Positions 49,484-57,383 of a DNA stretch of 64,000 bases are shown piece by piece. This DNA comes from CAZENU01 sp965117035 (GTDB lineage: Bacteria > Chloroflexota > Dehalococcoidia > Lucifugimonadales > CAZENU01): assembly GCA_965117035.1 (NCBI GenBank), contig OZ220748.1, positions 868,001-932,000 of the forward strand, read 5' to 3'. Below the pieces are notes generated by a model. That model saw only the letters and a list, made by a program, of their open reading frames with translations, was not told the DNA's origin and searched no databases. Position numbers and translations under genes: made by a program. How positions within the stretch are numbered: the stretch's first letter is position 1; each line of letters begins with the position of its first letter.

Positions 49484-50284
49484 ATGAGCGCCGCCAGGCT
49501 GCTGGACCGCTACCTGCCCGGCGACAGCATCGTCCACCGGGCCGATCCCAGGCTCAAGCTCGTGCTGGCGCTCGCCTTCATCCTCGCCGCGGCTACTCTG
49601 CCGCCCGGCGCGTGGCTGGCCTTCGCGCCGATGTTCGTCATCGTATGGACCGCCGCGCTGCTGTCGGGGCTCGGCGTCCCGCGCATCGCGTTCCGCTCGA
49701 CGATCGTCCTGCCGTTCGCGATGGTCGCCCTGCCGACGGTCTTCAACCGGCCGGGCGACGTCCTCTTCGAGCTGGACCTGGCCCTGGTGACGCTCGAAGC
49801 GACCACGGAGGGCCTGACGTTCTTCGCCACCGTGCTCCTCAAGTCGTGGGCGTCCGTGACGGCGGCGGTGCTTCTGACGGCGACGACGCCGCAGATCGAG
49901 CTGCTGCGGGCGCTGCGCGCCGTCCGGGTGCCGGCGATACTCGTCACGATCGTGTCGATGACGTACCGCTACCTGTTCGTGCTGGCGGACGAGGCCCACA
50001 GGATGATGCGGGCGCGGCAGTCCCGCAGCGCGTCCGCGGGAGGCCAGTCCGGCGGGTCCATAGCCTGGCGAGGCCGCGTGACGGGCAACATGGCCGGTTC
50101 GCTCTTCGTGCGCAGCCTGGACCGCAGCGACCGCATCTACCAGGCGATGCTGGCGCGCGGCTACGACGGCACGGTGCGGCGCGTCGGCGAAGCCCCCGCC
50201 GCGGGCCGGTTCTCGGTTGCCTTCGCGGCGTTGGCCTTCGCCGTGCTCGCGGCCATCGCCGTCGCCGCCAGGATGCCGATGTGA
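49484..50284 (+). CDS. cbiQ: ECF transporter T component CbiQ
   Basis: 266 residues. Start with ARLLDRYLPGDSIVHRADPRLKLVLAL, then four to five membrane helices and the cytoplasmic coupling helices with the Ala-Arg-Gly type motif (MLARGYDGTVR) that grips the ATPase. CbiQ links CbiM to the ATP-binding subunit. It ends with ATGTGA, so cbiO starts within its last codons (GTG at 50281). Confidence 0.92.
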   Translation: MSAARLLDRYLPGDSIVHRADPRLKLVLALAFILAAATLPPGAWLAFAPMFVIVWTAALLSGLGVPRIAFRSTIVLPFAMVALPTVFNRPGDVLFELDLALVTLEATTEGLTFFATVLLKSWASVTAAVLLTATTPQIELLRALRAVRVPAILVTIVSMTYRYLFVLADEAHRMMRARQSRSASAGGQSGGSIAWRGRVTGNMAGSLFVRSLDRSDRIYQAMLARGYDGTVRRVGEAPAAGRFSVAFAALAFAVLAAIAVAARMPM

Positions 50285-51024
50285 CGACGATGGTCACGAT
50301 GCAGGCGACACCCGTTATCGAGGCCCGCGGCCTCACGTACGCCTACCCGGACGGGCGGGAGGCGCTGAGCGGCGTCGACCTGACCGTGTACGGTGGCGAG
50401 AAGGTCGCCATCATCGGCCCCAACGGCGCCGGCAAGTCGACCCTCCTGCTGCACCTGAACGGGATACTGCGGGGCCAAGGGCACCTGTCGGTGATGAGCC
50501 ACACGCTGAACGGGAGCAACGGCAGCTCGGTCAAGGAGCTGCGCGCGATGGTCGGCCTCGTCTTCCAGGACCCGGACGACCAGCTCTTCTCGCCCACGAT
50601 CTACGAGGACGTGGCGTTCGGCCCGCTGTACATGGGCCTGCCGGCCGAGGACATCGACCGGCGCGTCCGGCTGTCGCTGGAGAGCGTGGGGCTGAGCGGC
50701 TACGAGGAGCGGCTGCCCTTCAACCTGAGCGGTGGCGAGAAGAAGCGCGCCGCCATCGCCACCGTGCTCTCGATGAGCCCGGAGATTCTCGTGCTCGACG
50801 AACCGTCGGCGGGTCTCGACCCGCGCTCGCGGCGCGGCCTCATCCGGCTGCTCGACAGCCTGGACAAAACGGTGCTGATCACCACACACGACATGCACAT
50901 GGTCAAGGAGGTCTTCCCGCGGCTGTTCATCATGGACGGCGGGAAGGTGGTCGCGAGCGGGCCCACGGACGACATCCTCGCGGACCGCGATCTGCTGGAG
51001 CGCCACGGCCTGGAGCTGCCGTAG
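50281..51024 (+). CDS. cbiO: ECF transporter ATP-binding subunit CbiO
   Basis: 247 residues with Walker A GPNGAGKST (46-54), Q-loop VFQDPDDQLFSPT (the DDQ-F-P signature of ECF ATPases), ABC signature LSGGEKKR, Walker B ILVLDEPSAGLD and switch His TTHD. It powers the nickel/cobalt uptake complex. The GTG at 50281 overlaps the cbiQ stop by 4 nt (GTGA); an ATG three codons later is the alternative. It is the last gene in the operon; a palindromic repeat follows at 51055. Confidence 0.93.
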   Translation: MTTMVTMQATPVIEARGLTYAYPDGREALSGVDLTVYGGEKVAIIGPNGAGKSTLLLHLNGILRGQGHLSVMSHTLNGSNGSSVKELRAMVGLVFQDPDDQLFSPTIYEDVAFGPLYMGLPAEDIDRRVRLSLESVGLSGYEERLPFNLSGGEKKRAAIATVLSMSPEILVLDEPSAGLDPRSRRGLIRLLDSLDKTVLITTHDMHMVKEVFPRLFIMDGGKVVASGPTDDILADRDLLERHGLELP

Positions 51025-51054
51025 GGCGTTCGGGTAGCCCGCGGTCCGTTGACG

Positions 51055-51094
51055 CCCCCTCACCCTAACCCTCTCCCGCGACGGGGAGAGGGGA
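51055..51094. repeat. CTCTCCCGCGACGGGGAGAG palindromic repeat after cbiO
   Basis: CCCCCTCACCCTAACC followed by the palindrome. It could double as a transcription stop for the cbi operon, but there is no U run. Same family as 23159, 27257, 27584 and 30140. Confidence 0.55.
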
Positions 51095-51163
51095 CATACA
51101 GCCCCCGGACCGCTCGCGCGGCGGGGGAGAGCGGGCGGGTGGCCCCGGATCCGCGCGGCTGGA

Positions 51164-51559
51164 CTAGGGCGTGTTCACACTACGTAACGCATCGAATATG
51201 AGCGCCACGAGAATGAAGCCGAGAAAGAGCGCATCGAGCTTGTCAAAGCGAGAGAAGATGCGGCGAAAGCCCTTCAATCGTCGGAACAGACGCTCTACCT
51301 CGTTGCGCCTCTTGTAGAGCTCCTTGTCGTACTCCCACGGGCTGATGCGAGTCGAGAGTGGAGGAACGACGGGCTCAATGCCCAACTCCAGGGCAAGCTG
51401 GCGAGTCTCGTTGCCCTCGTATGCGCGATCCATCACCACAGACAGGTTATCTCGCAGGGGTCCAAGGCGCTTGAGCAACCTGCGCCCCTCCGGTGCGTCG
51501 TGAGCCTGTCCAGGGGAGAGTGAGAAGGTCATGGCTGTTCGAGCATTCGCGGCAACCAT
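51164..51559 (-). CDS. IS5-family transposase, C-terminal frame (ORF B)
   Basis: 131 residues from the first ATG; the frame is open back to the A10 run at 51612-51621, so it is normally made as the second half of a fusion with ORF B's partner at 51447-51938. It holds the second catalytic Asp (VVMDRAYEGN) and the Glu (KRRNEVERLFRRLKGFRRI, with the YREK-like helix). The last codons are N-T-P-TAG, and the TAG is formed by the CTAG target duplication rather than by the element itself. Confidence 0.88.
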   Translation of the reverse strand: MVAANARTAMTFSLSPGQAHDAPEGRRLLKRLGPLRDNLSVVMDRAYEGNETRQLALELGIEPVVPPLSTRISPWEYDKELYKRRNEVERLFRRLKGFRRIFSRFDKLDALFLGFILVALIFDALRSVNTP

Positions 51560-51980
51560 ATGAATCTTGGTGGTCCATCCACCTCTGGACTTGCCGATGG
51601 ACTGCGGTCCGTTTTTTTTTTAGCGCCCCCGTGCCATCAGGATGCACCTTGACGATGGTGCTGTCCATCGAGACGACCTCGAGCTTGACGCGCACGATCT
51701 GTTCTCGCTGCAGGTGTTCGAATATCCTGTCGAGCACGCCGCTCTTGGCCCAGCGGTTCATACGGGTGTAGATGGTATGCCACCTGCCGAACCTGGGAGG
51801 CAACCCACGCCACTTGCAGCCATGCTCAGTAACATACAAAATGGCATTGAGCACCTGTAGATTCGGAATCCTCACATTGCCCCGCTGCACTGGCAATAGA
51901 TGTTCGATGCATTCGTACTGGTCCTGTGTTAGTTCCATGAGCCAAGCATATCACATCAGACCTGATAGTGTGAACAGGCC
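51168..51980 (-). mobile_element. IS5-family (IS427-like) insertion sequence, 813 bp, with CTAG target duplication
   Basis: Ends match as 15-bp inverted repeats with one mismatch (GGCGTGTTCACACTA / GGCCTGTTCACACTA). CTAG is present directly on both sides (51164-51167 and 51981-51984), the usual 4-bp duplication of this group. The transposase is in two overlapping frames joined at an A10 run. It is inserted exactly at the stop codon of the amidohydrolase gene. Confidence 0.9.
51447..51938 (-). CDS. IS5-family transposase, N-terminal frame (ORF A)
   Basis: N-terminal DUF4096-type domain (ELTQDQYECIEHLLPVQRGN, NAILYVTEHGCKWRGLPPRFG, then VVSMDSTIVKVHPDG with the first catalytic Asp). The meaningful frame ends at GALKKK, where the message has ten A residues (51612-51621). 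Dropping one A, by slippage, joins it to ORF B. Without slippage it continues in a non-homologous frame to 51447. Such a slippery run is the usual control of this IS group. Confidence 0.88.
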   Translation of the reverse strand: MELTQDQYECIEHLLPVQRGNVRIPNLQVLNAILYVTEHGCKWRGLPPRFGRWHTIYTRMNRWAKSGVLDRIFEHLQREQIVRVKLEVVSMDSTIVKVHPDGTGALKKKRTAVHRQVQRWMDHQDSYGCRECSNSHDLLTLPWTGSRRTGGAQVAQAPWTPAR

Positions 51981-52763
51981 CTAGCGGAAAAAGACCTCGT
52001 CGGCCGTGCGGCCCATGACCCACTCGCGGTCCTCGTCCGTGCGGAAGGCGGGGTGCTCCGCGACCAGGCGAAGTGCGTTGCGGTAGCCCTCGCGCCCGCT
52101 GACCGGCGGGTAGTCGCTCCCCCACATCATGCGCCTGGGCCCGAAGGCGTCCCTGGCCATCTCGATCAACGGCGGGACGTCGTCGAAGCCGGGCTCGTTC
52201 GGCAATGGGGCAGGCCGCTCCGCGATCTCGCCGATGCCGCCGACCTTGATGTAGGTGTTCGGCGCGTTGGCCAGCTCCATCGCCCTCGCGAACCTCGTGT
52301 AGGGCGGCTCGTCCTGGGGAGTCGCGCCCGCAAGGTGCTCGACCACTACCGGCAGGTCCGGCAGCTCCGACACCAGCGCCGCGAACTCCGGCGAGGCGAA
52401 CTCGTCCAGGGTGCCGACGATGCTCGCGGCCAGCTCGAGGTCGCTCGCCTTGCGCCATATCGCCAGTGGGTCGGCACCGGGCGACCGCGTGGTGGGCTCG
52501 AAGCGGACGCCGATGGCGCCCAGTCTCGCCCACTCCTCCAGCGCCGCGCATGCGTCCGGGCTGGCCGTGTCGACGATCGCGACGACCGAGAAGCGCCCGG
52601 GAAAGCGCTCGGCGGACTCGAGGAGATAGGCATTGTCGTACATGCTCCGGTGCTGGATGAGCACTCCCCTGTCGACGCCGTTCGCCTCCATCTGGTAGTG
52701 GAGCAGCTCGATCGGCTCGAACCAGCTCGTCCCGGCGTGGCAGTGGCTGTCTACGATTATCAC
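51981..52763 (-). CDS. Amidohydrolase-2 family metal-dependent hydrolase
   Basis: 260 residues of the TIM-barrel amidohydrolase_2 family: metal motif IIVDSHCHAG at the N terminus, the strand-5 type His in LPVVVEHLAG, and MMWGSDYPPVSGREGY with the catalytic Asp near the end. Members hydrolyse lactones or decarboxylate aromatic acids. The start is GTG at 52763 after GGGAGGCG; a longer frame upstream is not supported. Its TAG stop (CTA at 51981-51983) lies in the CTAG target duplication of the IS5 element, which abuts the gene's end without damaging it. Confidence 0.87.
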   Translation of the reverse strand: MIIVDSHCHAGTSWFEPIELLHYQMEANGVDRGVLIQHRSMYDNAYLLESAERFPGRFSVVAIVDTASPDACAALEEWARLGAIGVRFEPTTRSPGADPLAIWRKASDLELAASIVGTLDEFASPEFAALVSELPDLPVVVEHLAGATPQDEPPYTRFARAMELANAPNTYIKVGGIGEIAERPAPLPNEPGFDDVPPLIEMARDAFGPRRMMWGSDYPPVSGREGYRNALRLVAEHPAFRTDEDREWVMGRTADEVFFR

Positions 52764-52818
52764 GTGGATGCGCCTCCCAATGAATGCGATGGCAGTAGCC
52801 GTTGGCGCGAGCCGGCGC

Positions 52819-53409
52819 CTACTGCAGCGGCAGGACCCTGAGCAGCTCGAGCCTGTCCGGCGGCCAGACGGAGATCCATGCCCTGCCGACGATGTGCTCG
52901 ATGGGCACGACGCCGAAGCTGCGCGAGTCGTTGCTGGCCTGGCGGTTGTCGCCCAGGACAAAGTAGGCGCCGTCCGGCACCGTCACCGGATGCATGTCCC
53001 AACGGTCGCGGCCGATGGCGTAGGGCTCGTCCAGCTCGACGCCGTCGACGAAGACGGCCCCGTCCTCGATCTCAACGGTCTCGCCGGGCACGGCGATGAC
53101 GCGCTTGACCAGGTCCCTGTCCTCCTCGTAGAGGGAGCGGAAGACGACGACGTCGCCCCTTGCGGGCGGCTCGAAGGCGTACACGCGTTGCTCGTCTCCG
53201 GCGTCGACGAACGGGAGGCTGCCGACCAGGCCGTCCGAGCTGAAGTTCAGGTAGCTGAGCTTGTTGACGATAACGCGCTGCCCCTGCACGAGGGTCGGGT
53301 TCATGCTGGGGCCGTCGACCTGCCGATTCCCGATGCTCACGTGGAGCATCAGGAATATGAACAACGCCATCAGCGTCGTCTCGAACAACTCTCGCAGGAC
53401 AACTCTCAT
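52819..53409 (-). CDS. lepB: Signal peptidase I
   Basis: 196 residues, compact type with one N-terminal membrane helix. Catalytic Ser in DGPSMNPTL, Lys in RDLVKRVIAVPGETV, and the box GDNRQASNDSRSFG. It removes signal peptides from exported proteins at the outer face of the membrane. The ATG at 53409 (MRVVLRELFETTLM) gives the normal start before the helix; a longer frame would overrun the promoter palindrome at 53446-53465. It diverges from the ECF sigma gene, and the amidohydrolase follows downstream after 55 nt. Confidence 0.92.
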   Translation of the reverse strand: MRVVLRELFETTLMALFIFLMLHVSIGNRQVDGPSMNPTLVQGQRVIVNKLSYLNFSSDGLVGSLPFVDAGDEQRVYAFEPPARGDVVVFRSLYEEDRDLVKRVIAVPGETVEIEDGAVFVDGVELDEPYAIGRDRWDMHPVTVPDGAYFVLGDNRQASNDSRSFGVVPIEHIVGRAWISVWPPDRLELLRVLPLQ

Positions 53410-53445
53410 CGGACTCGGCAAATGCCTCAACTCTACTGGCAGCGC

Positions 53446-53465
53446 ACGGTCAATTATAGACCGGT
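53446..53465. promoter_or_regulatory. Palindrome over a TATAAT box upstream of lepB
   Basis: ACGGTCAATTATAGACCGGT: halves CGGTC and GACCG around an AT core. On the minus strand the core supplies TATAAT (53458-53453), about 44 nt before the lepB ATG. No clear -35 is seen. Same design as 2789-2810, so a common regulator is possible. Confidence 0.45.
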
Positions 53466-53536
53466 TGCCAGCCAGCCGCGCCGGCGCCCGATTGGCGGCG
53501 GTGTTGTAGACTACCCCCAGGTACGGAGATTCCGCG

Positions 53537-54139
53537 ATCGCCATAGAAGTAGACGACGCCACGCTGGTAGAGCGCAGCAGGGATGGGGACCTGGAAGCGT
53601 TCAACCAGATCGTCCGGCGCTATCAGCTACGGGTATACAACCTCGCGGCGCGCATCCTCGGAGACAGGACGGCGGCGGAGGACGCCGCCCAGGACACTTT
53701 CGTTGCGGCCCACAGGGCGCTCGCCCGATTCAGGGGCGGCAGCCTGCGGGCCTGGCTTCTCCGCATCGCCTCCAACCAGTGCTACGACCGTCTCCGCTCC
53801 GCGAAGCGACGGCCGGAGCGTTCGCTGGACGAGGCGATGGAGAGCCCGGGTTTCGACGTTCCATCCAGGGAACCGTCGCCCGAGCAGCAGGCGCTGAGCG
53901 GCGAGCTCCGCGACCACATCCAGCGGGCCATCGCCCGCCTGCCGGCCGACCAGCGGAACACGATGGTGCTGATCGACGTCCAGGGTCTCGGCTACCAGGA
54001 GGCCGCGGATGCGATGGACGTGTCGATCGGGACCGTGAAGTCGCGCCTGAGCCGCGCCAGGGCCGCTGTCCGGGACATCCTGATGGAGCGCCGGGAACTA
54101 TTGCCCGACAGATTCCGTCAAGAGAGAGAACAGGGGTGA
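53537..54139 (+). CDS. ECF-type RNA polymerase sigma factor with non-standard start codon
   Basis: About 200 residues. Region 2 (LVERSRDGDLEAFNQIVRRY, EDAAQDTFVAAHRALARFRG, LRAWLLRIASNQCYDRLR) and region 4 (IARLPADQRNTMVLIDVQGL, AADAMDVSIGTVKSRLSRAR) are complete. An in-frame TAG at 53507 bounds the frame, and between it and region 2 there is no ATG, GTG or TTG. GGAG lies 8 nt before ATC at 53537, which is chosen; ATA at 53543 is an alternative. A start at the first ATG (53837) would cut off region 2. The anti-sigma gene begins at its end (GTGA overlap or 8 nt later). An unusual start codon could keep this sigma factor low. Confidence 0.85.
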   Translation: MAIEVDDATLVERSRDGDLEAFNQIVRRYQLRVYNLAARILGDRTAAEDAAQDTFVAAHRALARFRGGSLRAWLLRIASNQCYDRLRSAKRRPERSLDEAMESPGFDVPSREPSPEQQALSGELRDHIQRAIARLPADQRNTMVLIDVQGLGYQEAADAMDVSIGTVKSRLSRARAAVRDILMERRELLPDRFRQEREQG

Positions 54140-54147
54140 CGGGGCCG

Positions 54148-55041
54148 ATGGAGCTCCTCTCGCGCATACGGCATAGAAGGACCAGGGCGCTGCTCTCGTC
54201 CTACATCGACGGCGAGGTGAGCGCCGCCGAGAGGCGGCGTGTCGAGGCGCACGCTGCCGGCTGCGCCGAGTGCAGCGACGAGATCGAGTCGCTCAGGGCG
54301 ACGGTCGAGCTCGTCCGCGCGCTGCCGGAGCTGGAGCTGCCGCGTTCGTTCGAGCTTACCCGATTGCCGGAGGAGGAGCCGCGTGTCAGCTTGGGCGTCT
54401 GGGCGCCGCGGCTCGCGACCTCCGTAGCGGGTCTGCTGCTCGTCGGGCTGCTCGCCGCCGACTTCGCGGGCACGCTGGTGCAGTCCGGCGGATTCGATGA
54501 GGAGGCCGCCGAGATGCAGGCGGCAGCGGCCCCTCCGGCACCGCCGGCGGCGATGGCCCAAGCCGCCGAAGCTCCGGCGCCGCAGCAGCCACAGGCGGCA
54601 GCGGCCCCGCCGATGGTCGCGCCCACCCAGCCGGTCCAACTCATGCCGTCGGAACCTCAGGCCGCGCCGGCGCCACCGGCAGCTCCCGCGGCAAAGGCTC
54701 GGCGGTCGGACCCGGCGGCCAGGACCCCGGAGGCAGCAGCCCAGACACCCGCGCCCGCGGCGCAAGCGCTCCTCCGCACGGACGCGGAGCCGTCGCCGGA
54801 GTTTCAGGCCGCTGCCGGCGAAGCGGAGGCCAAGGAGCGGTCCGACGCGCCTGCGGAACCGGCGGCGGACGTGACCGGCCTCCCCGGCCAACCAGGCGCC
54901 GCAGCGCCCGAGGTCTGGGAGCCGTCGGACGAGGGCGACGGTCTCCGCGTTTCGCTGCGCCAGCTCCAGGTCGCGGCCGCCGTCTGCTTCCTGGCGCTGG
55001 CCGCGGTCACTGTCTGGCTCGCCAGGCGCAGACGAGTCTAG
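54148..55041 (+). CDS. Anti-sigma factor with zf-HC2 domain and Ala/Pro-rich outer region
   Basis: 297 residues. The N-terminal zinc-finger-like anti-sigma domain has the H-x3-C-x2-C pattern at His35, Cys39 and Cys42 (EAHAAGCAECSDE). A membrane helix lies around residues 90-110, then about 150 residues almost entirely Ala/Pro/Gln/Glu, then a second helix at the very C terminus with a basic tail. The second helix is unusual for this family, as is returning the C terminus to the inside. It should hold the upstream ECF sigma factor at the membrane until a signal arrives. The ATG at 54148 is used; GTG at 54136 overlaps the sigma stop. Confidence 0.85.
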   Translation: MELLSRIRHRRTRALLSSYIDGEVSAAERRRVEAHAAGCAECSDEIESLRATVELVRALPELELPRSFELTRLPEEEPRVSLGVWAPRLATSVAGLLLVGLLAADFAGTLVQSGGFDEEAAEMQAAAAPPAPPAAMAQAAEAPAPQQPQAAAAPPMVAPTQPVQLMPSEPQAAPAPPAAPAAKARRSDPAARTPEAAAQTPAPAAQALLRTDAEPSPEFQAAAGEAEAKERSDAPAEPAADVTGLPGQPGAAAPEVWEPSDEGDGLRVSLRQLQVAAAVCFLALAAVTVWLARRRRV

Positions 55042-55045
55042 CCGC

Positions 55046-56401
55046 ATGAAGCGCTCCTCAGGCTGGTCACTCGCGAGAGTCTGTAGTCTTGTCAATCCTG
55101 CGAGAGCGCTTCTGCTCATAGCAACTCCGCTTTTCCTAATGTTGGCATGTGGAGATGGCAGTAACGACCTGCACCGCACTGACCTGACCGATCCTGCTGT
55201 TGCCCAGACCGGCCCTACGACCAACCGGGCCGATCCAACTACCGTCCAGACCGTTGAAGAATGCCTCAACCGCACCGACATCCGCTTGGTCACGGTTCAT
55301 GTTTCTGGCGGCGGAGGTCACCTGGGATCGGGCGTCCTGGAGCAGCTTGTGTTGGAGAAGGAGTTGGTCGTTCGAGCGGCGCTGGTGGACGTTGAATTCC
55401 AGGCGGTCGAGAACGAGGCTATCAGCTTCGAGTTGAGGGGCTACTCATCAGGTGACGAGACCTACAAGTATACCCTGTTGATCGAGGTGGTGATGCGGGC
55501 GCACGAGTACCTGAGAGGGGAGGGCCCCAGTGTCTTGAACGCCGTCATCGAGAGCCAGGTGGTATTCGATTCCCTAGAAGATCTGGCCTGCGCGAAACGC
55601 GTATTCGAGGCGGACGTCGGCCAATTGTTTAGCTCGGATGAAGGGATAGCTCTTCTGGAGTCCACGAGCGATCCGAACCTGTACCACATGGGGGTGGCAC
55701 TCGAACACTTCAAAGGGGAACGCGGCCGACACAGCACTTGGCTGCCAGGCAAGGCTGGGAGCTTCTATAACAGGAGTTTCGACGGGTGGATCGATCTTGT
55801 CGAAGTGAGGCGGCGGGTTTCCAGCGTTCTTGAAGAATACAACCGTCGCGACGATGATCGATGGCGGAACTGCGTACTCGGCAAGTTTTGGAGCAAAGAC
55901 AGAGACCCTTGGGCATATAGAGGAATCTTGCTGCCCTATCACCTTTACCGCGACCATCAGATTATCTTCAGCGGTGAGCACGTGCCCGTGTCTGCGGGCA
56001 CGATGATCTGGATTTCGCCGAGTCCCAACTTGCAAGACAGTAGCGGCCGCAGGCTCAGCATTCGCAGGAGCATGAGCCTGGAGGGCACCAATGCCGAGCT
56101 GTTCGATGTCTCCTACCACTCGGAGTACACGTACATTCCGAACGAATGGGTAGCAACAAGCGGCGGTCCTGGGCACTATCTGGCGGTCTGGCACAAACCT
56201 CCAGGGGGTAATTCGGAACCGTTGCAGACAACGGCCGCGGGCCACGTCATAACGGCCGTCAAACACTTGCGCGAAGGCGAATACCGCTTCAGTCTACGCA
56301 TCGAATACCATGGCGACGATTTCGTCGACTGCGGACAGGACGCCGACGTGCCAAGACGATTCACGGTGTTCGTCGACAAAGATCGGAGCGTTGGGGAGTA
56401 G
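55046..56401 (+). CDS. Large lipoprotein of unknown function, AT-richer than surroundings
   Basis: 451 residues. A long signal region ends F-L-M-L-A-C-G-D-G (Cys35). The mature part shows no family I recognise. It has a Glu/Val-rich helical or mixed section (about 75-200), then a section with many aromatic residues (YRGILLPYHLYRDHQIIF, SVRR-like repeats, SYHSEYTYIPNEW) that looks beta-rich and secreted. Codon choice and base composition are clearly less GC-rich than in neighbouring genes, suggesting recent arrival. It starts 4 nt after the anti-sigma gene, so it is probably in the same transcript and may belong to the sigma regulon. Confidence 0.65.
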   Translation: MKRSSGWSLARVCSLVNPARALLLIATPLFLMLACGDGSNDLHRTDLTDPAVAQTGPTTNRADPTTVQTVEECLNRTDIRLVTVHVSGGGGHLGSGVLEQLVLEKELVVRAALVDVEFQAVENEAISFELRGYSSGDETYKYTLLIEVVMRAHEYLRGEGPSVLNAVIESQVVFDSLEDLACAKRVFEADVGQLFSSDEGIALLESTSDPNLYHMGVALEHFKGERGRHSTWLPGKAGSFYNRSFDGWIDLVEVRRRVSSVLEEYNRRDDDRWRNCVLGKFWSKDRDPWAYRGILLPYHLYRDHQIIFSGEHVPVSAGTMIWISPSPNLQDSSGRRLSIRRSMSLEGTNAELFDVSYHSEYTYIPNEWVATSGGPGHYLAVWHKPPGGNSEPLQTTAAGHVITAVKHLREGEYRFSLRIEYHGDDFVDCGQDADVPRRFTVFVDKDRSVGE

Positions 56402-56485
56402 CTTGCCAGTCTCTCTTGACTGTCGGGGCAAGACCATGGGGCTTGTGGGACAGAAACGACCCGAGTACGAATTGGAGAAGATCAA

Positions 56486-57289
56486 ATGAACAGTGCAGGC
56501 AGGACTTTGATGATGGTACTCGTGCTGGCCGCGGCGGCGACCCTGGCTTGCCGCGACACGGACGCTGAGGCGCCGGTGCCAGCGGCCGGTACGGCGAGTG
56601 TCGCACCGGCCATTCAGGCCGCACCGCCGGCCTCAGCGCCGCAGGCATCCGCCTCGCAGACGGGCATCTGGGTCAGCGGCGAGGGCACACTCGACCTGAA
56701 TCCCGACCTCGCCCTGCTGAACGTCGGCGTGGAGGTCGAGGCGACAACGGTGTCCGAGGCGCGCAGCGGCGCGGCGACGGCGATGGCCGCGGTCATCGCC
56801 GCGGTGAAGAACCACGGCCTGACGGACGCGGACATCCAGACCTCGTCGTTCAACATCTGGCCCCGCTACGACTATATCGACGGGAAGCAGACGCTGGCCG
56901 GCTACCGCGTCGCCAACTCGGTGACGGTCAAGATACGCGACCTCGACGCCGCGGGCGACATCATCGACGCCGTGGCCGACGCGGGCGGCGACGCGACGCG
57001 GATAGACGGGATCAGCTTCACGGTGGAGGACCCGATGCCCTACCTGGCGGACCTCCGGGAGGCTGCCGTCAAGAACGCGCAGGAGAAGGCCCAGCACTAC
57101 GCCGACCTGATCGGAGCGAGCCTCGGCGACCTCGTGTACCTGACGGAGGCCGGCGGCGGCGCCCCGCCCGTCCCCGGGGCCCGCGCGGAGCTCGCGTTCT
57201 CCGACACGGCGGCGAGCGCCAAGACCTCTGTCAGCGGCGGCGAGCTGACGCTGCGCCTGTCGGTGCAGGCGGCATTCGCCATCGAGTAG
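56486..57289 (+). CDS. SIMPL-domain (DUF541) lipoprotein
   Basis: 267 residues. Lipoprotein signal (A-T-L-A-C-R, Cys22), Ala/Pro linker, then a complete SIMPL domain: IWVSGEGTLDLNPDLALLNVGVEV-type start, DIQTSSFNIWPRYDY, GYRVANSVTVKIRDL, and AQEKAQHYADLIGASLGDLV near the end. Such periplasmic proteins form oligomers of unclear role, often linked to oxidative stress. GGAG lies 8 nt before the ATG. It lies 84 nt after the unknown lipoprotein. Confidence 0.87.
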   Translation: MNSAGRTLMMVLVLAAAATLACRDTDAEAPVPAAGTASVAPAIQAAPPASAPQASASQTGIWVSGEGTLDLNPDLALLNVGVEVEATTVSEARSGAATAMAAVIAAVKNHGLTDADIQTSSFNIWPRYDYIDGKQTLAGYRVANSVTVKIRDLDAAGDIIDAVADAGGDATRIDGISFTVEDPMPYLADLREAAVKNAQEKAQHYADLIGASLGDLVYLTEAGGGAPPVPGARAELAFSDTAASAKTSVSGGELTLRLSVQAAFAIE

Positions 57290-57302
57290 CCTCTTTCCCC
57301 AG

Positions 57303-57331
57303 CCGGGAGCCCGCCCCGCGACGGCTCCCGG
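57303..57331 (+). terminator. Hairpin after the SIMPL gene (weak terminator candidate)
   Basis: CCGGGAGCC (57303-57311) pairs with GGCTCCCGG (57323-57331) over an 11-nt loop, 14 nt after the stop codon. No U run follows, so it may only pause or protect the message. Confidence 0.35.
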
Positions 57332-57383
57332 CCGGACGAAACGCAGCCATTTCACTCAGTCCGATGAGTCTCCCGCGTCCAGC

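Noticed and set aside
53837..54139. Start of the sigma factor at the ATG 53837
   Set aside because: It would delete region 2, which is fully encoded upstream in the same frame.
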